In this document: positions 19,340-27,149 of the stretch, piece after piece
How the letters are laid out: each line of letters begins with the position of its first letter
Position numbering within the stretch: the stretch's first letter is position 1
From: Actinomycetaceae bacterium
Lineage (GTDB): Bacteria; Actinomycetota; Actinomycetes; Actinomycetales; Actinomycetaceae
Assembly (NCBI GenBank): GCA_017934115.1
Contig: JAGBKC010000042.1
Location: 1-32,932 of the forward strand
Reading direction: 5' to 3'
DNA length: 32,932 bases
The notes under the pieces: model-generated
The model's input: the letters and a program-made list of their open reading frames with translations, nothing else
Database searches by the model: none
What the model was told of the DNA's origin: nothing
Translations under genes and position numbers: made by a program

Positions 19340-19345
19340 TACACT
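19340..19345 (+). promoter_or_regulatory. Putative -10 element for a leaderless argF mRNA
   Basis: TACACT ends six bases before the ATG at 19352, and no Shine-Dalgarno precedes that ATG, so transcription may start at the A of the start codon. No clear -35. Confidence 0.4.
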
Positions 19346-19351
19346 TTTCCC

Positions 19352-20338
19352 ATGGCTATTCAATCTTTCCTTAAAGAATGCGACTTCACACCTCAACAAT
19401 GGCTCGACTACGTTAATCTTGCTGAGCAACTCAAAAGCGAGCACTATTCAGGAAAAGAAATACAACGTTTACAAGGAAAATCAATAGCTCTTATTTTCGA
19501 AAAAACATCAACACGCACGCGTGCATCATTTGAAATTGCAGCTTTTCAACAGGGCGCACATACAACATATCTCGATACATCCGTTTCACAAATTGGCCAC
19601 AAAGAATCACTTGCAGATACTGCTCGCGTTCTTAGCCGTATGTATGATGCCATCGAATTTCGCGGAAACAAACAAAGCGACCTTGAACAATTAGCCCGTT
19701 ATGCGCATGTACCTGTTTTTAACGGCCTTACCGATGAATGGCACCCAACTCAAATGCTCGCTGATGCTTTGACGATCCGTGAACACACACATAAAGACTT
19801 TACCGAAGTCGTCCATGTATATATGGGCGATGCACGTTTTAATACAGGGCGCTCCCTTCTTGTGTCTTCAGCTATGCTTGGTATGGATGTTCGTATTGTT
19901 GCCCCTAAACAGTATCAACCTGATGATGAAGCTATTCGTCTTGCTCATGATTATGCACAAGAAACAGGTGCACGTATCACCATCACCGACGATATTGCTC
20001 AAGGCATCAAAAATGCCGATGTGATTTCTACAGACATCTGGGTATCCATGGGGGAACCTCAACAAGCATGGGAAGAACGTATTAAAGCTCTTCTCCCCTA
20101 TCAAGTCAATGAACATATCATGAATTCCACTGGAAAAGATACATTCTTCATGCACTGCTTGCCCGCATTCCATAACACTGAAACAACCGTTGGACAAGAA
20201 ATTTACGAAAAATACAACATACCTGAACTAGAAGTCACCAATGATGTTTTTGAAAGTTCCAACTCGATTGTTTTTGACCAAGCAGAAAACCGCATGCACA
20301 CCATTAAATCTGTCATGGTCACATCATTGGCTTCATGA
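19352..20338 (+). CDS. argF: Ornithine carbamoyltransferase
   Basis: Forms citrulline from ornithine and carbamoyl phosphate. The carbamoyl-phosphate motif STRTR ([19 protein letters not shown]), [10 protein letters not shown], and the ornithine-site HCLP motif ([14 protein letters not shown]) are all present. I start at the ATG at 19352 (328 residues) because it gives the family N-terminus [17 protein letters not shown]; the frame is open for 46 more codons upstream, but that stretch overlaps the divergent riboswitch and is not protein-like. The C-terminal block [24 protein letters not shown] resembles the ArcB/E. coli ArgF branch more than typical actinobacterial ArgF. No arcA, arcC or other arg gene adjoins, so anabolic or catabolic use cannot be decided. 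Confidence 0.93.
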   Translation: MAIQSFLKECDFTPQQWLDYVNLAEQLKSEHYSGKEIQRLQGKSIALIFEKTSTRTRASFEIAAFQQGAHTTYLDTSVSQIGHKESLADTARVLSRMYDAIEFRGNKQSDLEQLARYAHVPVFNGLTDEWHPTQMLADALTIREHTHKDFTEVVHVYMGDARFNTGRSLLVSSAMLGMDVRIVAPKQYQPDDEAIRLAHDYAQETGARITITDDIAQGIKNADVISTDIWVSMGEPQQAWEERIKALLPYQVNEHIMNSTGKDTFFMHCLPAFHNTETTVGQEIYEKYNIPELEVTNDVFESSNSIVFDQAENRMHTIKSVMVTSLAS

Positions 20339-20468
20339 TTCTTTTCAAAGCTCATCTAATCTGTAGCTAAATGAAAGATACGCCTGTAATAAAATATACA
20401 TAATATATTAGCCTTCATTTTTCTAGCGACCACTAAAATTACTTTCATTCTTACTATATGGAGGCTCT

Positions 20469-22018
20469 ATGAGTAACGATCGTTTTTTTACTATTCCAGG
20501 TTCAACACGCACCTATGATCGAAACAAACTACTGGCAGTTGTCGTAAGTGCTTTTGCTCTTGCACTGTTACAGGTATCATCAGTAAACACACTTCTTACT
20601 CCCATACAAACAGGCTTACATGCATCAGATACTCATATTCAGTGGGTGCTTTCTGGCTATGCACTTGCCTTTTGTATCATGCTTATCCCAGCAGGTCGCT
20701 TTGGAGATATCTTTGGTCGTTCTGGAGCTTTTGTTACCGGTCTTATCGTTTTTACGCTTGCCTCATTCGGATGTGGAATTATTGACAACCCGCTTCTCTT
20801 AAATGTGATGCGAGCAATTCAAGGTTTTGGAGCTGGAGCTTTTTCTCCCCAAGTAACCGCACTTATCCAACAGCATTTTACCGGTAACGATCGCGCTAAG
20901 GCTTTTGGTGTTATGGGACTCGTTATCTCTGCATCCGTTGCTGTCGGTCCTATTTCTTCTGGTTTATTCGTTCAATTTTTGGGCAATGAACAAGGATGGC
21001 GATGGAGCTTCATCATTAACTTACCTTTAGGTCTTATTGCTCTTCTTTTTGCTTTCAAATGGCTGCCTTTTGCAAAAGAGAGACGAACCATTGGCCCCAA
21101 TGCCGCAAAAGCACAAGAAGAATACACAGAAGAACTTAAAAAACAGGGCAAAACATATAAGGGAAAACGCGGTGCACATATCGACCTCGATATTATTGGC
21201 ACCACTCTCATTACCATTACCGTTCTTCTTCTTATGCTCCCTTTCATGACACACGTGAGCTGGCGTTGGTATCTCTTACTCGGAGGCATAGCTCTTCTAT
21301 TCATATGGATTCTTTGGGAAATGTGGTACAAAAGAGAGGCCATATCCCCATGGTTGATCTTTCTCTCTTCAATATTACGTCCTATTCCTTCTGCACTGTG
21401 ATTACCACGTTTCAATTTTTAGGAATGACCTCCATCTTTGTCGTTGTCGCAATGTTTATTCAAAAAGGACTTGGAGAAGCTGCTATCATCGCAGGTCTTG
21501 TTGGCCTACCAAACGCACTTGTATCTGCATATGCAGCTATTTGGGCAGGTAAAAAATCATTTGTACGAGGCGCACAAATACAAACTATTTCCCTTGGTGT
21601 AGCACTACTTGGTGTTCTTCTGACAGTTGGAGCTGCTTGGTTACATGTACACCATGGAATCACCTACTGGAGCATGTCTCTTGGCCTCGCTCTTGTTGGA
21701 TTTGGTTTAGGTGCCGTAGGGCCAGCAAACCAAACACAATCAATGATTCATATATCAGCTGCGCATGGCGGCATTGCAGGCGGAGTTCAGCAAACTATGC
21801 AACGCATTGCCACTGCCATCGGAAATGCTCTTATTACAGCAGTTCTTTTTGCTGGACGTGGCGATGAACATCAAGCCTCCCAAAACGATTGGCTCAATGG
21901 CTTTGCTCTATCCTTAGGGGTTGTCAGCATTGCTCTTCTCATCGCAACAAGTCTTGCTGTCATCTTTATGAAAAAATACCCATCTCTAGGGCCTGATTCC
22001 TTAAAAGAAAATCAATAA
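20469..22018 (+). pseudogene. DHA2-family MFS drug exporter, split by a one-base frameshift
   Basis: The gene starts at 20469 with GGAGG before the ATG. Frame one (to a stop at 21401) carries the N-terminal half of a 14-helix exporter: QWVLSGYALAFCIMLIPAG, motif A GRFGDIFGRSG, and the DHA2 signature GWRWSFIINLPLG. The C-terminal half continues in another frame to 22018, from KRGHIPMVDLSLF onward, with intact later helices. Adding one A to the AAAA run at 21330-21333 restores one frame of about 516 residues reading WYKKRGHIPMVDL, the expected family sequence. Thus it is a recent one-base loss, a phase-variable tract, or an assembly error. The short tract makes programmed slippage less likely. 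It lies downstream of argF on the same strand, with its own ribosome binding site. Confidence 0.85.
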
Positions 22019-22045
22019 CCTAAGATTCGCATATATATTACGAAA

Positions 22046-22091
22046 AATTTGTTGGGGGGAGCTTACACACATAAGCTCCCCCCAACAAATT
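22046..22091. terminator. Bidirectional terminator between the MFS gene and trxA
   Basis: A perfect 20-bp inverted repeat (arms 22046-22065 and 22072-22091) with a six-base loop CACACA. The core is six G:C pairs in a row flanked by A/T, so both strands end the stem in AAATT or AATTT-type runs, and a further A run (22043-22047) gives a U tract on the minus strand. It sits between two convergent genes, 28 bases past the MFS stop and 18 before the trxA stop. Confidence 0.88.
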
Positions 22092-22108
22092 ACGTTATTA
22101 GAAAAATA

Positions 22109-22477
22109 TTATGCAGATTGTTCTTCAATCTTTTTGCGCACTTCATCCATGTCAAGTTCTTTAATCTGCTCAATCAATCGTTCTAATGATGCACCATCAA
22201 TAGCGCCTGGTTGTTGGAAGACCAAAACACCATCACGGAAAGCAACAAGAGTTGGAATAGAAGTAATGCCGAATTGCATTGCTAACCCTTGTTCTTCTTC
22301 TGTATTGATTTTTCCAAAAACAACATCATCATACTTTTCAGATGTCTTTTCAAAAATAGGACCAAAGCGCTTACATGGGCCACACCACTCCGCCCAAAAA
22401 TCAAGAAGTGTAATACCTTCTACACCTTCACCAAAGTATTGAGCGTAATTACTCTGCGTTATTTGTACAGATGCCAT
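22109..22477 (-). CDS. trxA: Thioredoxin
   Basis: A classical cytoplasmic thioredoxin of 122 residues. The redox site WCGPCK is at about residues 31-36 in LLDFWAEWCGPCKRFGP, and the cis-Pro loop is in GITSIPTLVAF near 75. The start is the ATG at 22477, with AAGGAAGG about nine bases upstream; the frame is open 18 codons further up, but that extension is not thioredoxin-like. The C-terminus has about 15 charged residues beyond the core fold (KELDMDEVRKKIEEQSA), slightly longer than E. coli TrxA. No thioredoxin reductase gene adjoins. It lies 105 bases downstream of the luciferase-like gene on the same strand. Confidence 0.94.
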   Translation of the reverse strand: MASVQITQSNYAQYFGEGVEGITLLDFWAEWCGPCKRFGPIFEKTSEKYDDVVFGKINTEEEQGLAMQFGITSIPTLVAFRDGVLVFQQPGAIDGASLERLIEQIKELDMDEVRKKIEEQSA

Positions 22478-22582
22478 ATATCTAACCTTCCTTCTACAAA
22501 GAACACAAAAGAAACGCAGATACGTCCCCACGTATTCCGTGAATTTTTATATCATATATCACATTGATAACCGATAACTATA

Positions 22583-23488
22583 TTATAAAGTACCTCTAGC
22601 TTTTACCAGTGGAAGAACTCCGCGAATCAAGGAAGCCAAATCTGTCGACACAGAGGCAGGATAAAAAACAAAGCCATCACAAGCACCGGCAGTGACCCAT
22701 TCCTCGATAGTATCAGCAATATCATAAACACTACCTGCAACAATATGCTTATTTTTTAAAAATTCTGAGCCATGCAAAACTTCCATGAAATGCACACGCT
22801 CATTCGCAGCCCTACGATCAGCAGAAACTACAGTAAAAAAATCACATAAAACATCAACTTTTTTTTCTTCATCTTCACTTGCTAAACGCAGAGCAACGCG
22901 CAATTCACGTGCTTTATGTGGATCTGCCACACGCAGACGAACCGTTGAAGCATATCGCACAATAGTAGCAGCTCCATATCGCTCTACATCTTCTTCTTGA
23001 GCATAAACACAAATTTTCACACCGTTATTCTTGAGCTTCTCTAGACATGTGCACACCTGAGGATTACGAAGATCATCGGCTAAAATTTCAACACAACCAC
23101 GCACTTCATTTTCCACGACAAAAGATTGACACACAGCATCAATACTTGCTGAATCTACCGAAATACCAGCCGTTAAAGACGCGGATGTTGAACCATATAA
23201 ACGTTCCATTGTTTTAATCGAATCATAAGTATTTGTTGCATTTTTATGATCCGAACGGGTAAGAAAATCTTTTGATAGAACAACAGCATCAAAACCACCC
23301 TCCCCTGCAGCATTAACCGCAGAAGCAAGATATGATGCACTTACACATTCAACTTCTGTATCCAAACCAAGGCCGCTATGCAGACAATCTGGTTGAGCAC
23401 TCAAAAGTGATAAATCAACTCCAAAAGTCAATTCGGACTTTTCTTGGACAGCAGTATCAATATTAAAACTTGAAAAGACAAAAGACAT
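22583..23488 (-). CDS. Divergent luciferase-like (LLM) flavin-dependent oxidoreductase
   Basis: A 301-residue protein recognised mainly by its C-terminus: VAGSVYDIADTIEEWVTAGACDGFVFYPASVSTDLASLIRG follows the pattern of the NtaA/SnaA/DszA branch of the bacterial-luciferase superfamily, in which FMNH2-dependent enzymes oxidise substrates including organosulfur compounds. The N-terminal 25 residues (FNIDTAVQE...) do not show the usual barrel start, and the protein is clearly shorter than NtaA-type enzymes (over 400 residues), so catalytic competence is uncertain. The ATG has AGGA five bases upstream. A Met/Cys-rich leader ORF lies directly before it, and an RNA stem can form next to its ribosome binding site, suggesting control by sulfur amino acid supply. 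The substrate is not predictable. Confidence 0.62.
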   Translation of the reverse strand: MSFVFSSFNIDTAVQEKSELTFGVDLSLLSAQPDCLHSGLGLDTEVECVSASYLASAVNAAGEGGFDAVVLSKDFLTRSDHKNATNTYDSIKTMERLYGSTSASLTAGISVDSASIDAVCQSFVVENEVRGCVEILADDLRNPQVCTCLEKLKNNGVKICVYAQEEDVERYGAATIVRYASTVRLRVADPHKARELRVALRLASEDEEKKVDVLCDFFTVVSADRRAANERVHFMEVLHGSEFLKNKHIVAGSVYDIADTIEEWVTAGACDGFVFYPASVSTDLASLIRGVLPLVKARGTL

Positions 23489-23501
23489 ATTTTTCCTATC
23501 A

Positions 23502-23550
23502 CGAATACGAACAAAAAAGGTGCAAAAAATTATTTACACATTCGCATTCG
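23502..23550 (-). promoter_or_regulatory. Predicted attenuator stem between leader ORF and LLM gene
   Basis: On the minus strand CGAATGCGAAT (23550-23540), which is codons 20-23 of the leader ORF, can pair with GTTCGTATTCG (23512-23502) over 11 positions, nine Watson-Crick and two G-U, around a 27-base loop. The 3' arm ends four bases before the AGGA of the LLM gene. A ribosome stalled at the Cys codon 24 of the leader would cover the 5' arm and keep the ribosome binding site open. This is inferred from base pairing by eye only. Confidence 0.5.
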
Positions 23551-23607
23551 AGAGGAAAAAACCAAACAACACATAGAAGAAGCCATTGATGTATGTGAAA
23601 ACATCAT
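23530..23607 (-). CDS. Met/Cys-rich leader peptide upstream of the LLM gene
   Basis: A 25-codon ORF, too short for routine gene calling. Its ribosome binding site AGAGGAGG is the strongest in the window, four bases before one ATG and seven before a second, adjacent ATG. The peptide has six Met and three Cys residues: two adjacent Cys at 13-14, and the end Arg-Met-Cys-Lys-stop. Streptomyces and mycobacteria have short Cys-containing leader peptides, some ending Cys-Arg, ahead of sulfur-metabolism genes, where they act as cysteine-responsive attenuators; this ORF has the same size, position and ending style but not the same sequence. It stops 41 bases before the LLM start. A sensing role is inference. 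Confidence 0.6.
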   Translation of the reverse strand: MMFSHTSMASSMCCLVFSSRMRMCK

Positions 23608-23640
23608 TTCGCCTCCTCTAAATTGAAAGAAATTTTCTAC

Positions 23641-23649
23641 ATTCTAACA
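23641..23649 (-). promoter_or_regulatory. Extended -10 element for the leader-LLM transcript
   Basis: The minus strand has TGTTAGAAT, a TAGAAT -10 (23646-23641) with TG one base upstream. It lies about 21 bases before the leader's ribosome binding site, which supports the leader and LLM gene forming their own transcription unit separate from proB. No good -35. Confidence 0.45.
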
Positions 23650-23688
23650 TACAGATATATTTTTTTAATAAACATAAGGCACTTCACA

Positions 23689-24792
23689 TTACATACGCAC
23701 AAGATCATTTGCATGTATCACAGGAGCCAACCCCCGATTATCATCATTATCCCCACCTGCGAGACGCGCAACCTCAACGGAAGAAAGTGCAGTAATTCCG
23801 CGAGCGATAATATCTCCATCCATACCCACGACTTCAACTAAATCGCCAGAAGAAAAACGACCAGCAACCCCAACAACACCAACTGGAAGAACTGACACCC
23901 GTTTCTTACTTAACGCTCTTACTGCTCCATCATCAACAATGATTTTTCCTTGTGCCTGCGCCGCATGCGCCAACCATAAAGAACGCGCAGATTCTCGTTT
24001 CTTTTGGGGAACAAACCATGTACCAACATCTCCCGTATCAAGCGCTTTGCCAATCAAATCAGCACGTGTTAAGAGAACTCCAACACCTCCATGAGTTGCC
24101 AAATGAGCAGCTCTCACTTTCGAGAGCATTCCGCCTGTTCCCACAACTGAACCACGTGAAGTGATACTTAAATTTTCTAATTGCGAAAAATCATCCACAA
24201 CTGAAATCAAACGCGAACCACCATGACTTGGTGGAGCATCATATAAACCATCAACATCTGTCAATAAAATAAGCGCATCTGCATCGATAAGATGAGAAGT
24301 AAGAGCTGCCAAACGATCATTATCACCAAAACGCACTTCATCGGTGACAACTGCATCATTTTCGTTCACAATAGGAACTACACCAAAACTTAGCAGCAAA
24401 TGAATAGACTCATGGGCATTGATGTAATGACGACGATTTTCAATATCCATCGTTGTCAATAAAACTTGCCCTACCGATATACCAGAACGCGAAAACTCTT
24501 TTTGGTATGCCGATATCAAACGACTTTGCCCCACCATTGACGCCGCTTGATGAGCTGAAATATCACGTGGACGACCGTCTAATTCAATAGCACTCATACC
24601 AGCAGCCATCGAACCAGAGGACACAAGCACAACTTCTTGCCCACGCGTGCGAGCTTTAATGATGCTATCTACCAAAATATGAATTTGTTCAAGGTTAAGT
24701 GAACCATCTGGACACGTTAAAGATGAAGAGCCTATTTTTATGACAAGACGTTTTGCATTCTTTATATCATGTCTCGTAGTTCTCATAATCAT
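23689..24792 (-). CDS. proB: Glutamate 5-kinase
   Basis: Phosphorylates glutamate in the first step of proline synthesis. The 367-residue protein has the amino-acid-kinase fold (KRLVIKIGSSSLT near residue 14, VVLVSSGSMAAGM near 57, IVNENDAVVTDEVRFGDNDRLAA near 140) and the C-terminal PUA domain (from about 275), which is usual in long ProB proteins. Two ATGs, two codons apart, are possible starts (24792 or 24786); the ribosome binding site is weak (AAAGAAAG). It follows obgE as in most actinobacteria, but proA, which commonly comes next, is absent here. The 94-base gap to obgE shrinks to 10 if the obgE tail is read through. Confidence 0.95.
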   Translation of the reverse strand: MIMRTTRHDIKNAKRLVIKIGSSSLTCPDGSLNLEQIHILVDSIIKARTRGQEVVLVSSGSMAAGMSAIELDGRPRDISAHQAASMVGQSRLISAYQKEFSRSGISVGQVLLTTMDIENRRHYINAHESIHLLLSFGVVPIVNENDAVVTDEVRFGDNDRLAALTSHLIDADALILLTDVDGLYDAPPSHGGSRLISVVDDFSQLENLSITSRGSVVGTGGMLSKVRAAHLATHGGVGVLLTRADLIGKALDTGDVGTWFVPQKKRESARSLWLAHAAQAQGKIIVDDGAVRALSKKRVSVLPVGVVGVAGRFSSGDLVEVVGMDGDIIARGITALSSVEVARLAGGDNDDNRGLAPVIHANDLVRM

Positions 24793-24802
24793 TCAGCTTT
24801 CT

Positions 24803-24886
24803 TTACTTAGAAGGATCAACCCAAATTCCTTGATCACCCTCATGAGCTAATTCTTCACGCGCTCCCCGCTTGGCTTCCATACGATC
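24803..24886 (-). other. Open in-frame remnant of the Obg C-terminal tail
   Basis: These 27 codons plus stop continue the obgE frame after its TAA. The predicted peptide is acidic/basic helical, then ends GIWVDPSK. A Trp-containing Asp-rich end is a style seen in actinobacterial Obg tails (from memory, not a search). It has an internal ATG at 24880 but no ribosome binding site. The end lies 10 bases before proB, the normal spacing of this operon. It is read as the leftover of a recent nonsense mutation, or a readthrough extension. Confidence 0.6.
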
Positions 24887-26326
24887 TTAATAGTTTTCGC
24901 GCTTTTCTTTTCTTGTAAGACGCGATGAATCATTTAATCTATGATCACTTCCACGTGGTCCTTGTATATCAGCGTGAGCCACAACTGTTGGTTCCCAATC
25001 AAAAATGAAGCCATCATCCTCAGAACCAATAACGACCATGTCGCCAGAACGCGCACCAATTTTCACTAAGGCATCCTCAATACCGATTTTTTGCAGGCGA
25101 TCAGCTAGATAACCAACTGCTTCATCGTTATCAAAATTCGTTTGGCGAACCCACATTTCTGGCTTTTTACCACGAACCTGATAAAACTCTTCTCCGTCTT
25201 TTTCTGCTTTTCGAATAGTAAATGGAACAGCAGGAGCATTCTTTACATGAACGTCAACACGCTGCTTATCAACACCATTTTCACGTATCGATTTTTCTTT
25301 TACATGTTCAATAATTCTGCCCAATAAATACGTCAATTCATTAAGACCTTCATGAGTCGCCGTAGATACCTCGCAGACCTTGAAACCTTTGTTTTCAATG
25401 TCTTCTTTCACAAATTCAGCCAACTCGCGAGCTTCACGGACATCAATTTTATTCAAAACTACGATAGCAGGGCGTTCATGCAGTGGCTTTTCCCCCTCGC
25501 CATAGGTAAGAGAAGCAGAGTATTCACGAAGTTCATCTAACAAAACATCTAAATCACTTAAAGGATCGCGTCCAGGTTCATACGTCGCACAATCAATGAC
25601 ATGAACAATAACACTGCAACGCTCAATATGACGTAAAAACTCAAGTCCTAAACCTTTTCCTTCTGATGCACCTGGAATAAGACCTGGAACATCTGCGATG
25701 GTGTACCGATAATCACCTGCTTGCACAACACCCAAATGCGGTATGAGAGTCGTAAAAGGATAATCAGCAATTTTGGGGCGAGCAGCTGAAACAGCGGATA
25801 TAAGAGAAGATTTACCAGCACTTGGAAAACCCACAAGGGCAACATCTGCAATTGATTTTAGTTCTAAATAAATATCACGTTCTTCACCTTCAAGCCCCAA
25901 AAGGGCAAAACCAGGTGCTTTACGTTGGCGCGAAGCAAGAGCCGAGTTACCTAGCCCTCCTATACCCCCATGAGCAACAACGTATGTATCACCATCATGA
26001 GCAAGATCAGCCAAGATCTCTCCATGCTCATTCTTTACAACGGTACCTTTGGGGACACATAAAATTTTATCTTTTCCATTACGTCCTGGACGCCAATCAC
26101 CTGCTCCAGGTGTCCCATTTTCAGCCTTTTGATGAGGCACATGATACAAGGTCGCTAGCGTTGTTTCCCCAGCATCCACTTTCAAAATGACGCTGCCGCC
26201 ATTGCCGCCATTGCCACCATCAGGCCCTGCTAGAGGCTTAAACTTTTCGCGATGAATAGAGGCACAACCATCCCCGCCTTTACCAGCAGTCGCATGCACA
26301 TGTACACGATCAATAAAATTTGCCAC
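24887..26326 (-). CDS. obgE: GTPase Obg, ending at an in-frame stop within its C-terminal tail
   Basis: A ribosome-associated GTPase in 50S assembly and stress control, 479 residues as read. The glycine-rich Obg fold opens the protein (GKGGDGCASIHREKF, GPDGGNGGNGG), then the G domain (G1 GFPSAGKSS near 165, G3 DVPGLI, G4 LNKID) and the OCT domain (about 355-445). The stop TAA at 24889-24887 follows ENY. The same frame then stays open for 27 more codons, beginning DRMEAKRGAREELAHEG and ending before a TAA at 24805-24803, which looks like a continuation of the charged actinobacterial Obg tail. The conserved domains are unaffected, so the protein is probably functional. Confidence 0.94.
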   Translation of the reverse strand: MANFIDRVHVHATAGKGGDGCASIHREKFKPLAGPDGGNGGNGGSVILKVDAGETTLATLYHVPHQKAENGTPGAGDWRPGRNGKDKILCVPKGTVVKNEHGEILADLAHDGDTYVVAHGGIGGLGNSALASRQRKAPGFALLGLEGEERDIYLELKSIADVALVGFPSAGKSSLISAVSAARPKIADYPFTTLIPHLGVVQAGDYRYTIADVPGLIPGASEGKGLGLEFLRHIERCSVIVHVIDCATYEPGRDPLSDLDVLLDELREYSASLTYGEGEKPLHERPAIVVLNKIDVREARELAEFVKEDIENKGFKVCEVSTATHEGLNELTYLLGRIIEHVKEKSIRENGVDKQRVDVHVKNAPAVPFTIRKAEKDGEEFYQVRGKKPEMWVRQTNFDNDEAVGYLADRLQKIGIEDALVKIGARSGDMVVIGSEDDGFIFDWEPTVVAHADIQGPRGSDHRLNDSSRLTRKEKRENY

Positions 26327-26360
26327 TATTCACCTTTCTCTATGCGCAGATAATAATAAG

Positions 26361-26385
26361 AAAGGGTGGAACACATCCACCCTTT
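26361..26385 (-). terminator. Hairpin terminator or attenuator between rpmA and obgE
   Basis: A perfect 10-bp stem (AAAGGGTGGA, 26361-26370; TCCACCCTTT, 26376-26385) with a five-base loop. On the minus strand it is followed by CTTATTATTA. It lies just after rpmA, so it probably ends most rplU-rpmA transcripts and lowers expression of obgE-proB relative to the ribosomal proteins. Confidence 0.7.
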
Positions 26386-26403
26386 TAATGTTGTACAAGC
26401 TTT

Positions 26404-26661
26404 TTATGCATCAGCTAAAACAATATCGATAACCTTACGATCACGACGTGTAGCAAACTGAACATTTCCTGCTTCCAAAGCAAAAAGTGTGTCGTCCTTA
26501 CCGCGACCAACATTGTTACCAGGATGGAAATGTGTTCCACGCTGACGGACAAGAATTTCACCAGCCTTCACAAATTGGCCACCATAACGCTTGACACCCA
26601 AACGTTGAGCATTAGAATCGCGACCATTGCGTGTAGAGCTTGCGCCTTTCTTATGTGCCAT
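26404..26661 (-). CDS. rpmA: 50S ribosomal protein L27
   Basis: The 85-residue protein has the L27 sequence throughout: [60 protein letters not shown]. The N-terminal tail, which reaches the peptidyl transferase centre, starts directly at MAHKKG, so no cleaved leader of the Firmicute type is present. It follows rplU by 15 bases with a GGAGGG-type ribosome binding site. Confidence 0.98.
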   Translation of the reverse strand: MAHKKGASSTRNGRDSNAQRLGVKRYGGQFVKAGEILVRQRGTHFHPGNNVGRGKDDTLFALEAGNVQFATRRDRKVIDIVLADA

Positions 26662-26676
26662 TTCTACCCTCCAGCC

Positions 26677-26982
26677 TTACTTAATTGTTGTTACCTTAAG
26701 GCGAGTCAACTGCTGACGATGACCCTGGCGCTTACGATAACCTGTCTTATTCTTGTATTTAATGATTGAAATCTTTGGACCTTTTTCGTCACGAACGATT
26801 TCTGCTGTAACCTTGGCGGAGATTCCATCAGCTGCAGTTGTCACTTTATCGCCATCCACAAGCATGATTGGTTCCAACTCAACAGTATCACCAACTTCAC
26901 CTTGTATCTTATCTACAACGACAACAGAACCGACCGACACTTTCTCTTGACGGCCGCCAGCCTTAACGATCGCATAAACCAC
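26677..26982 (-). CDS. rplU: 50S ribosomal protein L21
   Basis: A 101-residue L21, with [22 protein letters not shown] at the start and the C-terminal [23 protein letters not shown] signature. I choose GTG at 26982, giving [12 protein letters not shown], because GAGGTGAG lies about seven bases upstream and the product has the usual length; the frame is open 17 codons further, but that part is not L21-like. It is the first of the rplU-rpmA pair, between rne and obgE. Confidence 0.97.
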   Translation of the reverse strand: MVYAIVKAGGRQEKVSVGSVVVVDKIQGEVGDTVELEPIMLVDGDKVTTAADGISAKVTAEIVRDEKGPKISIIKYKNKTGYRKRQGHRQQLTRLKVTTIK

Positions 26983-27003
26983 GTTACTGCTCACCTCTTC
27001 TAG

Positions 27004-27023
27004 GCTTATACATGAGTATAAGC
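27004..27023 (-). other. Hairpin in the rplU upstream region
   Basis: GCTTATAC (minus strand, 27023-27016) pairs perfectly with GTATAAGC (27011-27004) around a four-base loop, ending about 20 bases before the rplU start. It may be a leader structure for the ribosomal protein genes; the same bases contain a -10-like TATACT. Which is right cannot be told. Confidence 0.35.
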
Positions 27024-27149
27024 AAACGGACATTTACAAATGCGATTGCACCAAGTATCTAGCTTACAAGCACCACCATCATTGGGCAACCACTTCAGAG
27101 TGCTTTTATCCACCCTTCACTATGGTATTAACCACCTCTTGAGATGATT

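Noticed and set aside
19214..19351. N-terminal extension of ornithine carbamoyltransferase from the ATG at 19214
   Set aside because: The 46 extra codons overlap the TerC riboswitch and promoter on the other strand and do not resemble the family.
20401..20410. TAATATATTA palindrome upstream of the MFS gene as a repressor operator
   Set aside because: Ten bases of pure A/T in an A/T-rich gap arise easily by chance, and no regulator gene is adjacent.
21266..21400. Second MFS half as an independent gene starting at the ATG at 21266
   Set aside because: The first ~25 residues in that frame are not transporter-like and no ribosome binding site precedes it; a frameshift in one gene explains the data better.
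20972..21415. 147-codon open frame on the minus strand inside the MFS gene
   Set aside because: Lies antisense to clearly conserved transporter sequence, has no protein-like pattern and no start signals.
22046..22091. The long inverted repeat as an attachment site or the end of a mobile element
   Set aside because: No integrase, transposase or second copy in the window; its position between convergent genes is fully explained by termination.
24803..24880. A separate 25-codon gene starting at the ATG at 24880 between obgE and proB
   Set aside because: No ribosome binding site, and it is in the obgE frame with Obg-tail-like composition, so it is better read as the remnant of obgE.
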